Position numbers and translations under genes: made by a program. Positions 37,259-46,090 of a stretch of 64,000 nucleotides of DNA are shown here, piece after piece. This stretch comes from an uncultured Muribaculaceae bacterium (GTDB lineage: Bacteria; Bacteroidota; Bacteroidia; Bacteroidales; Muribaculaceae), in NCBI GenBank assembly GCA_910583525.1, contig CAJTXL010000012.1, forward strand, positions 1 to 64,000, given 5' to 3'. Numbering within the stretch: the first letter of the stretch is position 1; every line of letters begins with the position of its first letter. The notes beneath the pieces are model-generated. The model searched no databases. It saw only the letters and a list, made by a program, of their open reading frames with translations, and was not told the DNA's origin.

Positions 37259-38647
37259 ATGAAATATCATAAAATCATAATGGCTGCAATGTTAGCTGCA
37301 GCGCTCGCTCCGGCAACTGCATATGCGCGCGACAGCAAGGTTACGCGCCGAGGCGCCGGTCCTATGTACTGGATGGCCTACGAACAGTGTTTCGTAACCG
37401 ACAAGGCTCTCTCTGAAGACAGGCTCAAACGAAACACCGACTGGGTGGCCGAAAACTTCCTTCCCTATGGTTTCGACATGATAAGCACCGACGGATGGAT
37501 AGAGCAGGGACAGACAGTCAACCGCTACGGCTACATCACAAAATACGACTCGGGCTGGACCCACGATTGGGCATACTGGGTTGAATATATAAAATCGAAG
37601 GGGCTGAAGGCCGGAATTTACTACGACCCTATGTGGATGACCCGTACGGCGTACGAAAAAAATCTGCACATAGCCGGTTCAGACAAACGAACTCAGGATG
37701 TGGCCGACCCCGGCAAGAAGTTCAACGATTTCATCTATTGGGTCGATGCCAATAAAGACGGTGCTGAAGCATGGATAAAAGGCTATGTGAAACATTTTAT
37801 TGATTTGGGATTTGACTTTCTGCGTGTCGACTTCGTGAACTATTACGAAAACACTTTCGGAAGCGAAACATACCGTCAGGCATTGCAATGGATTGCCGAA
37901 GCATGCGGCGACGACATAATGTTCTCCCTGGTCATGCCCAACTGTTTCAACGACAGCGAAAACGAATTGCCCTATGCCGACATCATGCGTGTCAGTGAGG
38001 ACGTCTTCGGCGGAGGTTTCGATTTTGTGAGCGGACGCCGAAGGGGCGTATATCAGGAAGGCTGGGCCAACTGGGGCAACGCTTTCGACGGCTTCATAGG
38101 ATTTTCGGGGCTTGCCGGACGCGGTCGTCTCATAATGGACGGCGATTTCATACGCCTGAACACCTGCGAAACAGACGACGAACGCCGCTTCTGGGTATCG
38201 CTTATGGCAATAACCGGTTCGCCTATAGCCATCGCCGACCAATACGACACCGGTGCCGGACTTGAGCACTTCTATCAGAACCGCGAAATACTCGAACTGA
38301 ACAAGCTCGGTTTCGCTGCTCACCCCTTGTCGCCAAACATGAGTTCCACCAATTCATCCTATTGGGCCGGGCAGCTCCCTTGCGGCGACTGGGTTCTCGG
38401 ACTCTTCAACCGCGAGGACTCTCCCGTGACTGCCATCATAAATCTGGAACGTCAGCTCGGCATTCCCGGCGGCAGCGTGGAGAACGTCCGCGACCTTTGG
38501 ACGGCTACCGACCTCGGCCCTGCCGAAAAAACGTTCCGAACCGACATCGCGGCCCACTCCTGCCGTGTGTTGCGCCTGAAAGCAACAAACAAGCGCTATC
38601 AGGCCGAAGCAGGCGGTGCGCGCGGCAAAGCAAAATACAATATCTGA
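37259..38647 (+). CDS. GH27-like glycoside hydrolase paralogue without a T9SS tail
   Basis: A 462-residue hydrolase closely related to its upstream neighbour over the whole catalytic domain. It shares APMYWMAYE/GPMYWMAYE, the DGWIEQGQTV loop, YYDP, FLRVDF with Asp191 and MRVSEDVFGGGFDF with Asp248; the two proposed catalytic residues have the same numbers in both proteins. It has a signal peptide (IMAAMLAAALAPATAYA) but ends soon after the beta-sandwich (SCRVLRLKATNKRYQ), with no T9SS tail, so a periplasmic location is likely. The pair looks like a duplication split between surface and periplasm. It starts 18 bases after the first copy's stop. Confidence 0.75.
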   Translation: MKYHKIIMAAMLAAALAPATAYARDSKVTRRGAGPMYWMAYEQCFVTDKALSEDRLKRNTDWVAENFLPYGFDMISTDGWIEQGQTVNRYGYITKYDSGWTHDWAYWVEYIKSKGLKAGIYYDPMWMTRTAYEKNLHIAGSDKRTQDVADPGKKFNDFIYWVDANKDGAEAWIKGYVKHFIDLGFDFLRVDFVNYYENTFGSETYRQALQWIAEACGDDIMFSLVMPNCFNDSENELPYADIMRVSEDVFGGGFDFVSGRRRGVYQEGWANWGNAFDGFIGFSGLAGRGRLIMDGDFIRLNTCETDDERRFWVSLMAITGSPIAIADQYDTGAGLEHFYQNREILELNKLGFAAHPLSPNMSSTNSSYWAGQLPCGDWVLGLFNREDSPVTAIINLERQLGIPGGSVENVRDLWTATDLGPAEKTFRTDIAAHSCRVLRLKATNKRYQAEAGGARGKAKYNI

Positions 38648-38666
38648 ACCATATAAAGAAGCCACA

Positions 38667-39077
38667 ATGAAAAAGTCAGCATCAATACTCGTAGCTGCAA
38701 TATTCGCAATGTCTGTAATGTGCGGCTGCAAAAACGATTGGACTATCTCCGAATTGCCCCCTGTGCCCGAAAAGGCCGACGGTAACGGTTATGTGAGCGG
38801 GTTCGACGGAGAAGGCTCAGGCCTTATAATCCCTGTTGAAGTTGCCGCCGCCGGCGACTATAATATAGTGGTGCGCGGACGTGCCGCGTCAGACGCCGCA
38901 GCAGGAACCGGCATCATAAGTGCAGGCGAATCCTCTGCCAATCTGACATTCGACAAAGCATACCAATGGACCGACGTTTCGGTAAAGCTCTCGCTCAAGG
39001 CCGGTGTAAACGACATCGACATCGCTGCCGGCCCGGGCAACGGACTCTTCGAAATCGACTATATTGAACTGAAATGA
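38667..39077 (+). CDS. Small lipoprotein with CBM6/35-like domain
   Basis: A 136-residue lipoprotein: signal MKKSASILVAAIFAMSVMCGC with a lipobox near cysteine 21. After it comes one beta-sandwich-like domain (SGLIIPVEVAAAGDYNIVVRGRAA; WTDVSVKLSLKAGVNDIDIAAG; FEIDYIELK). The pattern of a GxYxIxVRGRA strand followed by a terminal DYIEL strand is what CBM6/CBM35 domains show. It may be a free-standing surface glycan binder for this PUL. The start at 38667 is favoured because it gives the signal peptide; an earlier in-frame ATG at 38616 lies inside the hydrolase. Its stop overlaps the next gene's ATG (ATGA). Confidence 0.65.
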   Translation: MKKSASILVAAIFAMSVMCGCKNDWTISELPPVPEKADGNGYVSGFDGEGSGLIIPVEVAAAGDYNIVVRGRAASDAAAGTGIISAGESSANLTFDKAYQWTDVSVKLSLKAGVNDIDIAAGPGNGLFEIDYIELK

Positions 39078-41080
39078 GATTATTCTTTTTGATTTCGGCC
39101 ATGTTGGTCGCTATGGCGCCGGGCATTGTGCCCGATGCGATGGCGGCCGACATGGCTGCTGTTACTTCGCCAGACGGGCGTATACGCGTAGAAGTCGCAA
39201 TCGGCGACGGACGCACATTGTTCTACTCTGTCAGCCGCGACGGACAGCCCATAATCGAGCCTTCGCGTTTGGGCTTGGAGATAAAGGATTTGCCTGATAT
39301 GGCCGACGGGTTCACCATCGACAAGGCGAGCACCGCCTCAAAAGCTGAAACTTGGCACCCGGTGTGGGGCGAAGAATCGGCAATATACAATAATTACAGA
39401 GAGTTGCGCTTGTCCTTGTCGCAGAAAAAGCTGGCTCCGGAACGAAAGATAGCCGTGGTCTTCCGCGTGTTCGACGACGGTATCGGTTTCCGCTATGAAT
39501 TTCCGCGACAAGCTAAACTCGGCGATTTCACCATTACGGACGAACTTACCGAATTCGCTTTCACGGGGCGGCACACCACATGGTCGCTCCCTGTAGAAGG
39601 GATACGCTTTTATGAAGGGCTGTTCCGTAAACTTCCCATCGATTCAGTAGGTTGGGCCAGCACGCCTGTGACCATACGCACCGATTCGGGTTTGCACATG
39701 GCTTTGCATGAGGCAAATCTTACCGATTATGCCGCCATGAACGTAAAGGCGACTCCCGGCAGCAATACTCTCCGTGCGGCTCTCACCCCATGGTCGACAG
39801 GCGACAAGGTTTACGTCACCGATGTGCGCGTCACTCCTTGGCGCACTCTCATAATAGCTGACAATGCCGGCGACATGATGCTGTCGCGTCTCATGCTTAA
39901 TCTCAATGAACCGTGCGCTCTGACAGACACTTCGTGGATAAAGCCACAACGTTATATAGGGGTATGGTGGGCATATCACATGAAGAAAAACACCTGGGAG
40001 GATGGTCCGGCACACGGGGCTACTACCGAAAACGTGAAGCGCCATATCGATTTCGCTGCCTGCAACAACTTCAACGGCGTGCTTGTAGAAGGATGGAATC
40101 CCGATTGGCGCACATGGGACTTCAGCTACACGCAATCGTATCCCGACTTCGACCTTCCCGAACTTGCCCGTTACGCCAAATCTAAAGGCGTGAGCCTGAT
40201 AGGACATCACGAAACTGGCGGACGCATACGTAACTATGAAGAGCAGATGGAGCAGGGGATGGCGCTGTATGAGCAAAACGGCATGCACTTCGTAAAGACC
40301 GGCTATGTCGGCGACCTACTTGACGACCGCGAGCGTCACAGCAGCCAATTCGGGGTGCGCCACTACCGCAAAGTCATCGAGGCCGCGGCACGGCATCGCC
40401 TTGCAATAGACAACCACGAACCTGTGATTCCGACCGGTCTGCAACGCACATTCCCTAACCTGATGACCCAAGAAGGTGTGCGTGGTCAGGAATGGAACGC
40501 ATGGTGCCCCGAAGGAGGCAATCCGCCCGAGCATACCGTGACTCTTCCGTTCACCCGTGGCCTGGCCGGACCTATGGATTATACTCCGGCGATATTCGAC
40601 TTCCGCAACGAGACATTTCCGCAGACACGGCCCAACACCACCTTGGCCAAGCAGCTGGCCCTGTTTGTCATTCTGTATTCACCGCTACAGATGGCTGCCG
40701 ATATGATTGAGAGCTATCAGGAAAATCCCGGCCCGTTCCAATTTCTGTGCGACTGTCCGACCGATTGGGACAAAACAGTATACCCCGAGGCTGAAATCGG
40801 AGAATATGTTACTGTGGCACGCAAACAGAAAGATGGCGATACCTGGTATATAGGCAGCGCCACGGGTGCTTCGGCCAGGTGCGCCGAGATAAAGCTTGAT
40901 TTCCTTGACCCCGATGCCCGATATATGGCTACAATCTACCGCGACGGCCCCGATGCCGACTACCTTGACAATCCCTACCCCGTGCTGATAGAGCGCCGGG
41001 AGGTAACTGCTGACAACACCCTTGCCATTCCGCAAGGACGTAGCGGCGGAGCCGCAATCAAGATTGCAAAAATAGCATAA
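39074..41080 (+). CDS. GH97 glycoside hydrolase, inverting type
   Basis: A 668-residue periplasmic hydrolase with a signal peptide (LFFLISAMLVAMAPG through AMAA). Its architecture is GH97: N-terminal sandwich (SPDGRIRVEV), (beta/alpha)8 core and C-terminal strand domain. The acidic residues that mark the inverting, calcium-dependent SusB type are present: Glu380 (HHETGG), Glu449 (DNHEP), Glu467 and Glu473 (TQEGVRGQEWN). Their spacing, 69, 18 and 6, is the same as in SusB. An alpha-glucosidase is therefore expected; the linkage preference is unknown. It differs clearly from the next GH97, so the two may act on different linkages. Translation is coupled to the CBM-like lipoprotein. Confidence 0.85.
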   Translation: MRLFFLISAMLVAMAPGIVPDAMAADMAAVTSPDGRIRVEVAIGDGRTLFYSVSRDGQPIIEPSRLGLEIKDLPDMADGFTIDKASTASKAETWHPVWGEESAIYNNYRELRLSLSQKKLAPERKIAVVFRVFDDGIGFRYEFPRQAKLGDFTITDELTEFAFTGRHTTWSLPVEGIRFYEGLFRKLPIDSVGWASTPVTIRTDSGLHMALHEANLTDYAAMNVKATPGSNTLRAALTPWSTGDKVYVTDVRVTPWRTLIIADNAGDMMLSRLMLNLNEPCALTDTSWIKPQRYIGVWWAYHMKKNTWEDGPAHGATTENVKRHIDFAACNNFNGVLVEGWNPDWRTWDFSYTQSYPDFDLPELARYAKSKGVSLIGHHETGGRIRNYEEQMEQGMALYEQNGMHFVKTGYVGDLLDDRERHSSQFGVRHYRKVIEAAARHRLAIDNHEPVIPTGLQRTFPNLMTQEGVRGQEWNAWCPEGGNPPEHTVTLPFTRGLAGPMDYTPAIFDFRNETFPQTRPNTTLAKQLALFVILYSPLQMAADMIESYQENPGPFQFLCDCPTDWDKTVYPEAEIGEYVTVARKQKDGDTWYIGSATGASARCAEIKLDFLDPDARYMATIYRDGPDADYLDNPYPVLIERREVTADNTLAIPQGRSGGAAIKIAKIA

Positions 41081-41107
41081 ATACCCACATACCCTTCTAT
41101 TGGAACA

Positions 41108-43222
41108 ATGAAAACACTACTTGCAGCCACATTGCTTTTTGTGGGCATGAACTTATGGGCTGAGCCGGTGAGTACTCTGTCGCCCGACGGACAAATCGCC
41201 GTAGGCTTCGACGTACTCGACGGACGCCCCACGTACAATGTCACATACAAAGGTCGGCAGGTGATAGCTCCGTCACGACTCGGAATAGACCTCGACCTTG
41301 GACCCGACCTTATCGACGGCTTCGAAATTGTTAAGACGAGCACGGTTTCTTTCGACCAGACATGGCAACCCGTCTGGGGCGAAAACAAAAATATACGCAA
41401 CCACTACAACGAATTGCTTGTGGAAATGCGCCAACCGTCTACAAACCGCCTCATGAACCTGCGTTTCCGCGTGTACGACGACGGTATGGGCTTTCGCTAC
41501 GAGTTCCCCGAACAGGGCCCCGGTTTTGTGTATTTTGTCATAAAACAGGAAAAGTCGGAGTTTGCAATGACCGGCGACCACACGGCATGGTGGATTGCCG
41601 GCGACTACGACACTCAGGAATATAACTACACCGAGTCGCGGCTGTCACAAATACGCTCCCTGCTGCCCGGCTCTATCGACGGAAATGTGTCGCAGACGCC
41701 GTTCTCTCCGACCGGAGTGCAGACTTCGCTTCAGCTTAAGACCGACGATGGCGTGTATATAAATCTGCACGAAGCGGCCTTGGTAGATTATTCTGCAATG
41801 CACCTCAACCTTAACGACTCGACAATGGTGTTCGAGTCGTGGCTGACGCCCGACGCTCAAGGCAACGCCGTGCACATGCAGGCGCCGGCGGTAACGCCGT
41901 GGCGCACCGCCATAATCACCGACGACGCCTGCCGTACACTCGCCTCAAACCTGATTTTAAATCTCAACGAGCCTTGCGCTTACGGCGATACTTCATGGAT
42001 AAAGCCGGTGAAATATATCGGCGTATGGTGGGAGATGATTACCGGCAAGAGTCAATGGTCCTACACCGCCGATGTTCCTTCTATAAAACTTGAAACCATC
42101 GACTACACCAAGGTGAAGCCCCACGGGCAGCATGGCGCCACTACCGAAAACGTACGCCGCTACATCGACTTCGCGGCAAAGCATGGCTTCGATCAGGTGC
42201 TTGTAGAAGGCTGGAACATCGGATGGGAAGATTGGATAGGAAAGTCGAAAGACAAGGTGTTCGACTTTGTAACTCCATATCCCGACTTCGATCTCGACGG
42301 CCTTAATGAATATGCCCGTTCAAAAGGAGTGCGCCTGATGATGCACCACGAGACTTCAGGCTCGATACGCAACTATGAACGCCACATGGAGAAGGCATAT
42401 GCCTTCATGGAAAAATACGGTTACAACGCCGTGAAATCGGGCTACGTGGGCAATATGATTCCGCGTGGCGAGCACCACTACGGACAATGGATGAACGACC
42501 ATTATCTGCATGCGGTAAAAGAGGCCGCCAAGCACCGTATAATGGTTAACGCACACGAGGCGACACGCCCTACCGGGCTTTGCCGCACATATCCCAACCT
42601 AATCGGCAACGAAAGCGCGCGCGGAACCGAATATGAAGCTAATGCCGGCCTTAATGTAAACCACACCACGATACTGCCGTTTACACGTCTCCAGGGTGGG
42701 CCGATGGATTTCACTCCCGGTATTTTCGAAATGGATATGAGCAAACTTAACCCCGGCAACACAGCGGTGGTAAGGAGCACCATACCGCGACAGCTCGCTC
42801 TGTATGTGACAATGTACAGCCCCTTGCAGATGGCCGCTGACCTGCCCGAACACTACGAGCAGCATATGGACGCATTCCAATTCATAAAAGATGTGGCCGT
42901 GGATTGGGATGAAAGCCGCTACTTGGAAGCCGAACCGGGCCGGTATATCGTTGTCGCACGCAAGGCAAAGGGTAGCGACGATTGGTTCGTGGGCTGTACG
43001 TCCGGCGAGCAAGGGCACAAGTCGACGCTTTCGCTCGACTTCCTCGAACCGGGCCGTAAGTACAAGGCAACCATATATGCCGATGCACCCGATGCCGACT
43101 ATAGGACAAATCCGAAGGCTTACACCATATCAACCAAAAAAGTTACATCGAAGACGCGTCTACGCATGGCTGCCGCTCCCGGTGGGGGATATGCCATTGC
43201 AATCACGCCTTTAGATATTTGA
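41108..43222 (+). CDS. susB: SusB-type GH97 alpha-glucosidase
   Basis: A 704-residue enzyme that closely matches Bacteroides SusB from memory, for example in VKSGYVGN, PRGEHHYGQWMN, NAHEATRPTG and PLQMAADLPE. The inverting catalytic set is complete: general bases Glu415 (MMHHETSG) and Glu484 (NAHE), calcium ligand Glu502 (IGNE) and acid Glu508 (RGTEYE), matching SusB residues 439, 508, 526 and 532. It has a signal peptide (LLAATLLFVGMNLWA) and probably works in the periplasm, releasing glucose from alpha-linked oligosaccharides. It is the last gene of the PUL and starts 27 bases after the first GH97. Confidence 0.92.
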   Translation: MKTLLAATLLFVGMNLWAEPVSTLSPDGQIAVGFDVLDGRPTYNVTYKGRQVIAPSRLGIDLDLGPDLIDGFEIVKTSTVSFDQTWQPVWGENKNIRNHYNELLVEMRQPSTNRLMNLRFRVYDDGMGFRYEFPEQGPGFVYFVIKQEKSEFAMTGDHTAWWIAGDYDTQEYNYTESRLSQIRSLLPGSIDGNVSQTPFSPTGVQTSLQLKTDDGVYINLHEAALVDYSAMHLNLNDSTMVFESWLTPDAQGNAVHMQAPAVTPWRTAIITDDACRTLASNLILNLNEPCAYGDTSWIKPVKYIGVWWEMITGKSQWSYTADVPSIKLETIDYTKVKPHGQHGATTENVRRYIDFAAKHGFDQVLVEGWNIGWEDWIGKSKDKVFDFVTPYPDFDLDGLNEYARSKGVRLMMHHETSGSIRNYERHMEKAYAFMEKYGYNAVKSGYVGNMIPRGEHHYGQWMNDHYLHAVKEAAKHRIMVNAHEATRPTGLCRTYPNLIGNESARGTEYEANAGLNVNHTTILPFTRLQGGPMDFTPGIFEMDMSKLNPGNTAVVRSTIPRQLALYVTMYSPLQMAADLPEHYEQHMDAFQFIKDVAVDWDESRYLEAEPGRYIVVARKAKGSDDWFVGCTSGEQGHKSTLSLDFLEPGRKYKATIYADAPDADYRTNPKAYTISTKKVTSKTRLRMAAAPGGGYAIAITPLDI

Positions 43223-43252
43223 CCTGAACCGGTTCTGCATCTTTCAATGCCA

Positions 43253-43282
43253 AGGGCTGGAGAATTTTGTTTCTTCAGCCCT
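43253..43282 (+). terminator. Hairpin at the end of the PUL
   Basis: The arms agggctggagaa (43253-43264) and ttcttcagccct (43271-43282) pair with one G-T wobble around a 6-base loop, 30 bases past the susB stop. A clear T run does not follow, so it may be a weak terminator or a 3' stabiliser. A 10-base palindrome (gaaccggttc, 43226-43235) lies between the stop and the hairpin. Confidence 0.55.
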
Positions 43283-43390
43283 AATGCTATATCGACCGCT
43301 AATGAATGGTTTTGTCAATTCCGGCCTGTATTGAGGAAAAGTATGCCAGGATTTTGTAATGCGCTATTTCCGTGTTTCGGCTATTTTGCG

Positions 43391-43398
43391 TAAATTTG
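43391..43398 (+). promoter_or_regulatory. -7 promoter element for the mlaE operon
   Basis: TAAATTTG matches the Bacteroidetes -7 consensus, 42 bases before the mlaE ATG at 43441. The -33 position holds TTTC and not TTTG, so the match is partial. Confidence 0.5.
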
Positions 43399-43440
43399 CA
43401 ACCCTTGGCATTGCTTTATGTCAAGGTAAAAAGATAAAAC

Positions 43441-44190
43441 ATGATTATAACAAATTCACTGGCCACTTTTGGCCGATACTGCATGTTTCTGTGGCGCACG
43501 CTATCATTGCCCGACCGTTGGTCGGTGTTCGGCAAGCGCACTTTGCAGGAAGTGTCGAAACTCGGCATCGACTCTATTCCGTTGGTACTGATAATATCGG
43601 TGTTCATTGGCGCCGTCATTGCCATACAGATGCAAATCAACATAGCGTCGCCGCTTATTCCGGCATATGCCGTAGGCCTGGCTACGCGCGATATCGTGCT
43701 GCTCGAATTCTCAAACTCAATCCTTTGCCTTATTCTTGCCGGCAAGGTCGGCTCCAACATAGCCTCTGAAATAGGAACTATGCGTGTCACAGAGCAAATC
43801 GACGCTCTCGACATCATGGGCGTTAACTCGGCAAACTTTTTGGTGCTTCCCAAAATTGTCGCTTTCGTAGCGTTTATGCCGATTCTGTCAGTACTTTGTA
43901 TGGGAACTTCAATTCTCGGCGGCTACGGTGTGTCTGTTTTCACAGACCTGATAACAGAGTCACGCTTCCTATATGGTCTCCAGGCATTCTTCCAGGAGTG
44001 GTATATATGGTATGGAATCATCAAATCGGTGGTGTTCGCGTTCATCATTGCCACGACCGCCTCATTCTACGGCTATTATGTCAAAGGCGGTGCCCTGCAG
44101 GTGGGTAAGGCCAGTACCGACGGCGTGGTCAGCAGCAGCATCTTCATCCTGCTCTTCGACGTTATTCTCACAAAACTCTTGCTGCAATGA
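43441..44190 (+). CDS. mlaE: MlaE/YrbE-type lipid ABC transporter permease
   Basis: Inner-membrane permease of 249 residues of the MlaE family, which moves phospholipids between the membranes to keep outer-membrane asymmetry. Visible marks are the hydrophobic helices LVLIISVFIGAVIAIQMQ, LCLILAGKVGSNIASEIGTM and RVTEQIDALDIMGVNSANFLVLPKI, the family's signature region facing the ATPase. Its stop overlaps the mlaF start (ATGA). No MlaD or MlaC gene is beside it, so the substrate-binding partners must be elsewhere. Confidence 0.92.
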   Translation: MIITNSLATFGRYCMFLWRTLSLPDRWSVFGKRTLQEVSKLGIDSIPLVLIISVFIGAVIAIQMQINIASPLIPAYAVGLATRDIVLLEFSNSILCLILAGKVGSNIASEIGTMRVTEQIDALDIMGVNSANFLVLPKIVAFVAFMPILSVLCMGTSILGGYGVSVFTDLITESRFLYGLQAFFQEWYIWYGIIKSVVFAFIIATTASFYGYYVKGGALQVGKASTDGVVSSSIFILLFDVILTKLLLQ

Positions 44191-44969
44191 TTGAAATACG
44201 CAACCTTACCAAATCGTTCGACGGGCGCACCGTTCTGCATAGCCTCGATGCGACATTCTACACCGGCAAGACAAACCTAATAATAGGGCAGAGCGGCTCG
44301 GGCAAGACAGTGCTGATGAAAAGCCTCGTCGGACTTATGACGCCCGAGCAGGGCGAAATCCTCTTCGACGGCCGCAATCTGCTGTCAATGAAACGAGAAG
44401 AGGTCAAAGAGCTGCGCAAGGAAATCGGCATGCTGTTTCAAGGCTCGGCACTGTTCGACAGTGAGACGGTGCTCGGAAATGTCATGTTTCCCTTGCAGAT
44501 GTTTACCGACATGAGCCGTGCCGAGATGCGCGACCGCGCCATGTTCTGCATAGAGCGTGTAAACCTCAAAGGAGCGGAAAACAAATACCCCTCCGAAATT
44601 TCGGGCGGCATGCAGAAGCGTGTCGCAATTGCCCGTGCAATAGCTCTTAACCCGAAATATCTTTTCTGCGACGAACCGAACTCGGGTCTCGACCCCAAGA
44701 CATCGATACTTATCGACGAACTCCTCAGTGACATCACCCACGAGTACAACATCACAACCGTAATCAACACGCACGACATGAACAGTGTGCTTGGTATCGG
44801 TGAGAACATCGTGTTCATCAAAGGAGGCTACCGCGAGTGGGTCGGCGATATGAGCCAGATTTACAATACGTCAAACGAAGCCCTCAACGACTTCGTCTTC
44901 GCAACACGGCTGTTTCAGGAAGTGCGCGAATACGTAGCCGAAAACGGCACCATACAGCAGCGCAAATGA
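44187..44969 (+). CDS. mlaF: MlaF-type ABC transporter ATPase
   Basis: A 260-residue cytoplasmic ATPase partner of MlaE. Walker A is GQSGSGKTVLMKSL, the Q loop is MLFQGSALFDS, the signature is SGGMQKRVAIARA, Walker B is YLFCDEPNSGLD, and the switch histidine is in VINTHDMNSV. This set is typical of the lipid-transport branch. It overlaps genes on both sides by ATGA, so mlaE, mlaF and the delta' gene are translationally coupled. Confidence 0.93.
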   Translation: MIEIRNLTKSFDGRTVLHSLDATFYTGKTNLIIGQSGSGKTVLMKSLVGLMTPEQGEILFDGRNLLSMKREEVKELRKEIGMLFQGSALFDSETVLGNVMFPLQMFTDMSRAEMRDRAMFCIERVNLKGAENKYPSEISGGMQKRVAIARAIALNPKYLFCDEPNSGLDPKTSILIDELLSDITHEYNITTVINTHDMNSVLGIGENIVFIKGGYREWVGDMSQIYNTSNEALNDFVFATRLFQEVREYVAENGTIQQRK

Positions 44970-46090
44970 AGTTTGCGGATATCCCCGGACACGACGATGT
45001 CAAGAAACGGCTTCGCGAAATGGCCGACAGCGGCCGCATTCCGCACGCCCTGCTGCTCGAGGGGCCGGCAGGCGCTGGAAAATTCGCCCTCGCGAGGGCT
45101 TTTGCGCAATATATCCACTGCACCGCACGCACTCCCGAAGGCGACAGCTGCGGCAAATGCCCCTCGTGCCTGCAGCATCAGGCTTTCAACCACATCGATA
45201 CGGTCTATTCTTTTCCTGTCGTAAAAAAGAACAGCAAGCCGACAATCTCCGACGACTATGCCGACGTATTCAGGGAGTTCATGGGCAAATACCCGTATAT
45301 GGATTTCGACCGTTGGCTCGAAGCCCTCGACAACATAAACGCGCAGCCGCAAATATTTGTCGAAGAGGGCAACGAACTTCTGCGACGCCTTACATTCATG
45401 GCGCGGCAGGCGCGTTTCAAGGTTGTGCTCCTGTGGTTGCCCGAGCGTATGAAAGAGGAGACGGCAAACAAGCTCCTCAAGCTCGTCGAAGAACCGTTCG
45501 GCGACACCATATTCCTGATGGTGAGCAACAACGCCCGTCGTATACTGCCCACCATATATTCGCGCACACAACGTGTCAACGTGCGCCGCTACGACGATGA
45601 CGAGCTTGCATCCATACTTATGGCCCGTGGCTTCGACTTCGAGATGGCACGCGATGCCGCACGCATAGCCGAAGGCAACGTAAACGAAGCCCTCAAGCTT
45701 GCCGACGTCTCGAAAGAGCGCATGCAGTATTTCGACCTCTTCGTAGAGCTTATGCGCAAGGCATATGCACGTAAGGTGGGCGACCTGCGTGTGTGGAGTC
45801 AGACTGTGGCTGCTCTCGGCCGAGAACCTGTTATGCAGTTCATCGACTACTGCACCCGGCTCATACGTGAAAGCTTTCTTCTGCATCTCGGCAATACGCC
45901 GCTGCTGACAATGAATGCTGCCGAAAGCGCGTTCACCGCAAAATTCTTTCCGTTCATAAACGAACGTAATGTCGAAGACATGGCCGCGTTATTCGATGCG
46001 GCAAGGCGCGACATCGCCGGAAACGCCAATGCCAAAATAATCTTCTTCGACCTTGCCGTAAGGGTCATAATACTCATTCGTCGCCGATGA
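44966..46090 (+). CDS. DNA polymerase III delta' subunit-like clamp-loader protein
   Basis: A 374-residue AAA+ clamp-loader protein. The N-terminal P-loop is EGPAGAGKFALARAFA: phenylalanine follows the lysine where ATPases have Ser/Thr, as expected for a non-hydrolysing delta' subunit. A cysteine cluster (ihCTA, then CGKCPSC) fits the zinc module of this family. NANKLLKLVEEP-type and DTIFLMVSNNARRILPTIYSR motifs follow. I chose ATG 44966, overlapping the mlaF stop; the longer frame from 44837 would lie in mlaF. It loads the sliding clamp at replication forks. Its stop overlaps the next gene's start. Confidence 0.87.
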   Translation: MKFADIPGHDDVKKRLREMADSGRIPHALLLEGPAGAGKFALARAFAQYIHCTARTPEGDSCGKCPSCLQHQAFNHIDTVYSFPVVKKNSKPTISDDYADVFREFMGKYPYMDFDRWLEALDNINAQPQIFVEEGNELLRRLTFMARQARFKVVLLWLPERMKEETANKLLKLVEEPFGDTIFLMVSNNARRILPTIYSRTQRVNVRRYDDDELASILMARGFDFEMARDAARIAEGNVNEALKLADVSKERMQYFDLFVELMRKAYARKVGDLRVWSQTVAALGREPVMQFIDYCTRLIRESFLLHLGNTPLLTMNAAESAFTAKFFPFINERNVEDMAALFDAARRDIAGNANAKIIFFDLAVRVIILIRRR

